Assembly: GCA_934141615.1 (NCBI GenBank)
Contig: CAKPCM010000046.1
Coordinates: forward strand, 1 to 6,722
Source: an uncultured Bacilli bacterium
GTDB lineage: Bacteria > Bacillota_I > Bacilli_A > RF39 > UBA660
Direction of reading: 5' to 3'
Length of the DNA: 6,722 nt
In this document: piece after piece, positions 5,092-6,722 of the stretch
How the letters are laid out: every line of letters begins with the position of its first letter
Numbering within the stretch: position 1 is the stretch's first letter
The notes under the pieces: model-generated
Database searches by the model: none
Seen by the model: only the letters and a program-made list of their open reading frames with translations
What the model was told of the DNA's origin: nothing
Program-made: the position numbers and the translations under genes

Positions 5092-5121
5092 ATTATATCA
5101 TACTAAAATTAAAATTGTCAA
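5092..5121 (-). promoter_or_regulatory. sigma-A promoter of tRNA-Pro(TGG)
   Basis: Minus-strand TTGACA (5116-5121), an 18-base spacer and TATAAT (5092-5097), preceded by TGA as an extended -10. Both hexamers match the consensus. The predicted start is only about six bases before the tRNA. The 8-bp GC-rich palindrome CACGCGTG (5127-5134) lies just upstream of the -35. Confidence 0.87.
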
Positions 5122-5167
5122 TACTGCACGCGTGTTAATATGCAAGTATTACTATATAAATAATAAG

Positions 5168-5244
5168 TGGCGCGCTCGAAGGGATTCGAACCCCTGACCC
5201 CTTGGTTCGTAGCCAAGTGCTCTATCCAGCTGAGCTACGAGCGC
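5168..5244 (-). tRNA. tRNA-Arg, anticodon ACG
   Basis: A complete 77-nt tRNA with encoded CCA (5168-5170): acceptor GCGCTCG/CGAGCGC, D arm GCTC/GAGC, anticodon stem CTTGG/CCAAG with loop CTACGAA (anticodon ACG), T arm AGGGG TTCGAAT CCCTT. The first anticodon base is expected to be edited to inosine by TadA so that it reads CGU, CGC and CGA. Its predicted 5' leader (5245-5292) contains a sequence complementary to the 3' half of this same tRNA. There is no T-rich terminator before the tRNA-Pro promoter downstream. Confidence 0.98.
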
Positions 5245-5259
5245 AACTATACTTCATTT

Positions 5260-5295
5260 GCAAGGAAGAAGGTTCGAATTTCCCTTGCGACGCCA
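5260..5295 (-). other. tRNA-Arg leader element: hairpin complementary to the tRNA's own 3' half
   Basis: Three blocks in order are complementary to tRNA-Arg(ACG): 5291-5295 to its CCA end (5168-5172), 5281-5286 to the T stem and start of the acceptor (5179-5184), and 5271-5278 to the T arm (5185-5192), 19 bases in all. On the plus strand it therefore reads like a decayed tRNA 3' half ending in GCCA. On its own it can also fold as a hairpin, GCAAGG (5260-5265) with CCTTGC (5283-5288). It lies between the strong promoter at 5299-5327 and the tRNA, so nearly all of it should be transcribed. Confidence 0.6.
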
Positions 5296-5298
5296 CTA

Positions 5299-5327
5299 AT
5301 TATAACACTTATCTTTAATTTTTTCAA
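5299..5327 (-). promoter_or_regulatory. strong sigma-A promoter of tRNA-Arg(ACG)
   Basis: Minus-strand TTGAAA (5322-5327), exactly 17 bases, TATAAT (5299-5304), with TGT as an extended -10. The predicted start near 5292 gives a leader of about 48 nt, much longer than for the tRNA-Pro(TGG), tRNA-Ile or tRNA-Ala genes here. Confidence 0.88.
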
Positions 5328-5370
5328 TAGTATTTTATGAATTTGCTAATTATACGTGAATTATATGTCG

Positions 5371-5862
5371 TTATTTTAGAACTTCATCAATTAATTTTTT
5401 AGCAGCACAATCTAACTTACTTAGTGAATCATTTTCTATAACATAATCATAATTATAGTTTTCAACCTTAGCATCTGCTCTGTTTGATGTTATTATTTTA
5501 TGGTCTTTTCTTTTCATCAAAACCGTTTTTGCATCATATAAAAGAGCAAGTCTTTTAATTTCTTCTGGTTCTCTTAGTTTTACAAATAAAACATCATAAT
5601 TACTCTTTTCAAAACTTTCTATCTTCTTTTTTATTTCCTCAAAAGGCATATCGTTATAAGCGGTGGACAAATCTTTTAAATCCGCTAAAAATTTTCTATC
5701 TTTATCGGTTTTTGTTCCAGTCCATCCTAATAACGATGCTGCTTCATACACCTTATCAACAGATGATATACTCATGCAAGATGCATATTTTGAGCACAAA
5801 TTAATAAACGTATCTTTGCCACTTCCACCAGTACCATTTAAAATAATTATTTGCTTTTTCAT
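5371..5862 (-). CDS. P-loop nucleotide kinase-like protein (dNMP / adenylate-kinase-like)
   Basis: A 163-residue soluble P-loop protein. The Walker A motif G-T-G-G-S-G-K-D-T (10-18) follows a hydrophobic strand (K-Q-I-I-I-L-N), as in small nucleoside or nucleotide kinases; Asp after the Walker Lys is typical of phage-type deoxynucleoside monophosphate kinases and phosphomevalonate-kinase-like proteins. Other features: S-S-V-D-K-V-Y (33-39), a strand D-V-L-F-V-K-L-R-E-P (90-99), K-R-K (117-119) as a possible lid, and a terminal Y-D-Y-V-I-E-N-D (138-145) strand common in this kinase superfamily. I chose the ATG at 5862 because GGGGTG lies six bases upstream; the longer frame from 5898 starts within the promoter. 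It is transcribed divergently from mscL; I see no clear terminator before the tRNA-Arg promoter. A nucleotide or nucleoside substrate is likely but cannot be specified. Confidence 0.72.
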   Translation of the reverse strand: MKKQIIILNGTGGSGKDTFINLCSKYASCMSISSVDKVYEAASLLGWTGTKTDKDRKFLADLKDLSTAYNDMPFEEIKKKIESFEKSNYDVLFVKLREPEEIKRLALLYDAKTVLMKRKDHKIITSNRADAKVENYNYDYVIENDSLSKLDCAAKKLIDEVLK

Positions 5863-5886
5863 ATCATGCACCCCATATCTTCTTTT

Positions 5887-5895
5887 ATTATACCA
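5887..5895 (-). promoter_or_regulatory. extended -10 promoter of the P-loop kinase gene
   Basis: Minus-strand TGGTATAAT is an extended -10 about 25 bases upstream of the chosen start codon. No clear -35. It faces the mscL promoter (5911-5919) with 15 bases between the two. Confidence 0.65.
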
Positions 5896-5910
5896 CATAC
5901 TAAATAATCA

Positions 5911-5919
5911 TGTTATAAT
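5911..5919 (+). promoter_or_regulatory. extended -10 promoter of mscL
   Basis: Plus-strand TGTTATAAT is an extended -10, 21 bases before the mscL ATG, followed by AAAGGAG (5927-5933) at ideal spacing. The divergent kinase promoter lies immediately to the left, so the two may compete for RNA polymerase. Confidence 0.7.
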
Positions 5920-5940
5920 TTATTTGAAAGGAGTTATGAA

Positions 5941-6363
5941 ATGTTTAGAGAATTCAAAAAGTTTATTTCAAAAGGTAACGTTGTTGATTTAGCAGTTGGT
6001 GTTATTATTGGTGGTGCTTTTGGTAAAATCGTATCATCACTTGTTAATGATATTTTAATGCCTATTATAGGAGTGATTATTGGAGGCGTTGATTTTAGTG
6101 GTTTGGTTTTAAAAATTGGTGATGCTAAAATTGCGTATGGAATGTTTATTCAAAATGTTATTGATTTTATTATAATTGCTTTTTGTGTATTTATCTTTGT
6201 TAAGATAGTAAATAAGTTATCAGATGTTACTAACAAATTAGAAAAAAATAAGGAAACTAAGGAAGACAAAATAGAAGAAACTGAATTAAGTGTTTTAAAA
6301 GATATATTAAAAGAGCTTAAAAAAGATAATAAAGTAATTAGCAAGAAAGTAAATAAAAAATAG
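5941..6363 (+). CDS. mscL: large-conductance mechanosensitive channel MscL
   Basis: A 140-residue inner-membrane protein; MscL pentamers open a wide, non-selective pore when membrane tension rises, protecting cells from osmotic downshock. The N-terminal amphipathic helix F-R-E-F-K-K-F-I-S-K-G-N (2-13) leads into TM1 (about 15-47), which has the gate pattern V-V-D-L-A-V-G-V-I-I-G-G-A-F-G-K-I-V (14-31) and N-D-I-L-M-P (36-41). A periplasmic loop (48-64) is followed by TM2 with Y-G-x-F-I-Q-N-V-I-D-F-I-I-I-A-F (66-81, continuing to about 92), a lysine-rich linker (99-111) and the C-terminal helix L-S-V-L-K-D-I-L-K-E-L (116-126) of the cytoplasmic bundle. Length is normal for Bacillota. Start codon, ribosome-binding site and promoter are all clear; the stop is TAG. 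It appears monocistronic. Confidence 0.98.
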   Translation: MFREFKKFISKGNVVDLAVGVIIGGAFGKIVSSLVNDILMPIIGVIIGGVDFSGLVLKIGDAKIAYGMFIQNVIDFIIIAFCVFIFVKIVNKLSDVTNKLEKNKETKEDKIEETELSVLKDILKELKKDNKVISKKVNKK

Positions 6364-6369
6364 GTTCTG

Positions 6370-6401
6370 AAAAAAAGATTTTTCTATTAAGTCTTTTTTT
6401 A
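6370..6401 (+). terminator. probable terminator of mscL
   Basis: AAAAAAAGA (6371-6379) pairs with TCTTTTTTT (6393-6401) over a 13-nt loop, starting seven bases after the mscL stop. The stem is almost all A-U and so weak, but its place and T tract fit termination. Confidence 0.55.
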
Positions 6402-6485
6402 GTGAGACAGGACTTAAAATCCTTATTTCATTTAATATTAATAATTATTATATTATAACCTGTTATTTAGGATGATACATCATGT

Positions 6486-6505
6486 GATCCTGCACCCGGA
6501 AGCCA
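6486..6505 (+). other. inverted tRNA-Phe 3'-half-like fragment
   Basis: On the plus strand this 20-base stretch resembles the 3' end of tRNA-Phe, which lies on the minus strand nearby. Blocks 6486-6492, 6495-6500 and 6502-6505 are complementary to 6553-6559, 6547-6552 and 6543-6546, 17 bases in all, with insertions of two and one bases. It lies just beyond the terminator of the tRNA-Phe transcript. No 5' half, anticodon arm or CCA is present, so it is not a tRNA gene. The rest of 6402-6485 is AT-rich DNA in which I see only short inverted repeats. Confidence 0.55.
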
Positions 6506-6536
6506 AAAAAAGAACAACCAATTGGTTGTTGTTTTT
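6505..6536 (-). terminator. bidirectional-looking terminator after tRNA-Phe
   Basis: AACAACCAATTGGTTGTT (6513-6530) is a perfect 18-bp palindrome with T runs on both strands: seven T on the minus strand (6505-6511) and five on the plus strand (6532-6536). It lies 10 bases beyond the CCA of tRNA-Phe and should end the Asp-Phe tRNA transcript; it could also stop plus-strand readthrough from mscL. Confidence 0.85.
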
Positions 6537-6539
6537 AAA

Positions 6540-6615
6540 TGGTGGCTCCGGGCAGGATCGAACTGCCGACACCAGGATTTTCAGTCCTGTGCTCTACCGA
6601 CTGAGCTACAGAGCC
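6540..6615 (-). tRNA. tRNA-Phe, anticodon GAA
   Basis: A complete 76-nt tRNA with encoded CCA (6540-6542): acceptor GGCTCTG/CGGAGCC with one U-G, D arm GCTC/GAGC, anticodon stem CAGGA/TCCTG with loop CTGAAAA (anticodon GAA), T arm GGCAG TTCGATC CTGCC. It lies 37 bases downstream of tRNA-Asp with no terminator between, so both are probably cotranscribed from a promoter beyond the right edge. Confidence 0.98.
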
Positions 6616-6652
6616 AACTTTAATATTATTTTTTCATTTTTTATAAAAAAAA

Positions 6653-6722
6653 TGGCGGTTCCGACGAGATTTGAACCCGCGATCTTCTGCGTGACAGGCA
6701 GACGTGTTAACCACTACACCAC
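6653..6722 (-). tRNA. tRNA-Asp, anticodon GTC (5' end cut by window edge)
   Basis: CCA is encoded (6653-6655), the acceptor 3' strand is CGGAACC with discriminator G, the T loop is TTTGAAT, and the anticodon stem TCTGC/GCAGA carries loop CTGTCAC (anticodon GTC). The 5' acceptor strand except its last base lies outside the window. It is the upstream member of a tRNA-Asp/tRNA-Phe transcript. Confidence 0.95.

Noticed and set aside
4856..5106. Small open frames on both strands across the end of the nuclease gene and tRNA-Pro(TGG)
   Set aside because: They translate the tRNA gene itself and the terminator; protein-like strings from tRNA DNA are a common artefact.
5245..5298. T-box riboswitch
   Set aside because: The leader pairs with the T arm and CCA of a tRNA gene, lacks the T-box core and specifier arrangement, and controls a tRNA rather than an aminoacylation or biosynthesis gene.
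5663..5992. A 109-codon plus-strand frame crossing the kinase gene and the start of mscL
   Set aside because: It is antisense to the P-loop kinase and runs over the divergent promoters and the mscL start; no independent support.
6150..6344. Minus-strand open frame inside mscL
   Set aside because: Opposite a well-conserved channel gene, hydrophobic and serine-rich only because it mirrors the AT-rich lysine codons.

Overview
The window is strongly AT-rich, low-GC bacterial DNA with purine-rich ribosome-binding sites, AT-rich sigma-A type promoters, CCA-encoded tRNA genes, the standard code (TGG for Trp; TAA, TGA and TAG all used as stops) and two probable spore-coat genes. This points to a spore-forming Bacillota (Clostridia-like or a related AT-rich class). 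I cannot name a genus.

Layout, left to right: tRNA-Ile(GAT) (cut by the window edge) and tRNA-Ala(TGC), each with its own promoter. Then a minus-strand run: a two-gene CotF-like coat operon (429-960), an alpha/beta hydrolase of the monoglyceride-lipase type (1034-1933), a small LLH-type holin-like membrane protein (1989-2303) and a uracil-DNA-glycosylase-fold protein (2389-3027). tRNA-Pro(CGG) and tRNA-Arg(CCG) follow, then exoA/xth exonuclease III (3259-4017, minus). Divergent from exoA lies a plus-strand orphan restriction-type endonuclease of the MvaI/BcnI (MutH-like) family (4149-4922). A second Pro-Arg tRNA pair, tRNA-Pro(TGG) and tRNA-Arg(ACG), comes next, then a small P-loop nucleotide-kinase-like gene (5371-5862, minus) divergent from mscL (5941-6363, plus). 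The window ends with tRNA-Phe(GAA) and tRNA-Asp(GTC) (cut by the right edge). All eight tRNAs are on the minus strand. No gene-free stretch exceeds about 300 bases; the two longest (73-267 and 6364-6539) hold terminators, a promoter and tRNA-like inverted fragments.

How it fits together: this looks like chromosomal housekeeping DNA in which scattered tRNA genes alternate with short, mostly monocistronic genes. Three neighbours between and beside the two Pro-Arg tRNA pairs act, or probably act, on DNA: UDG-fold protein, exonuclease III, and MvaI/BcnI-like nuclease. The nuclease has no methyltransferase partner in the window. A shared DNA-repair or DNA-restriction role is only an inference from proximity.

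The least expected signals are inverted, imperfect copies of tRNA 3' halves next to tRNA genes. The clearest lies in the predicted transcribed leader of tRNA-Arg(ACG), where it is complementary to that tRNA's own T arm and CCA end. A second lies beyond the terminator of tRNA-Phe, and a weaker one lies between tRNA-Ile and tRNA-Ala. I see no integrase, transposase, CRISPR array or rRNA.
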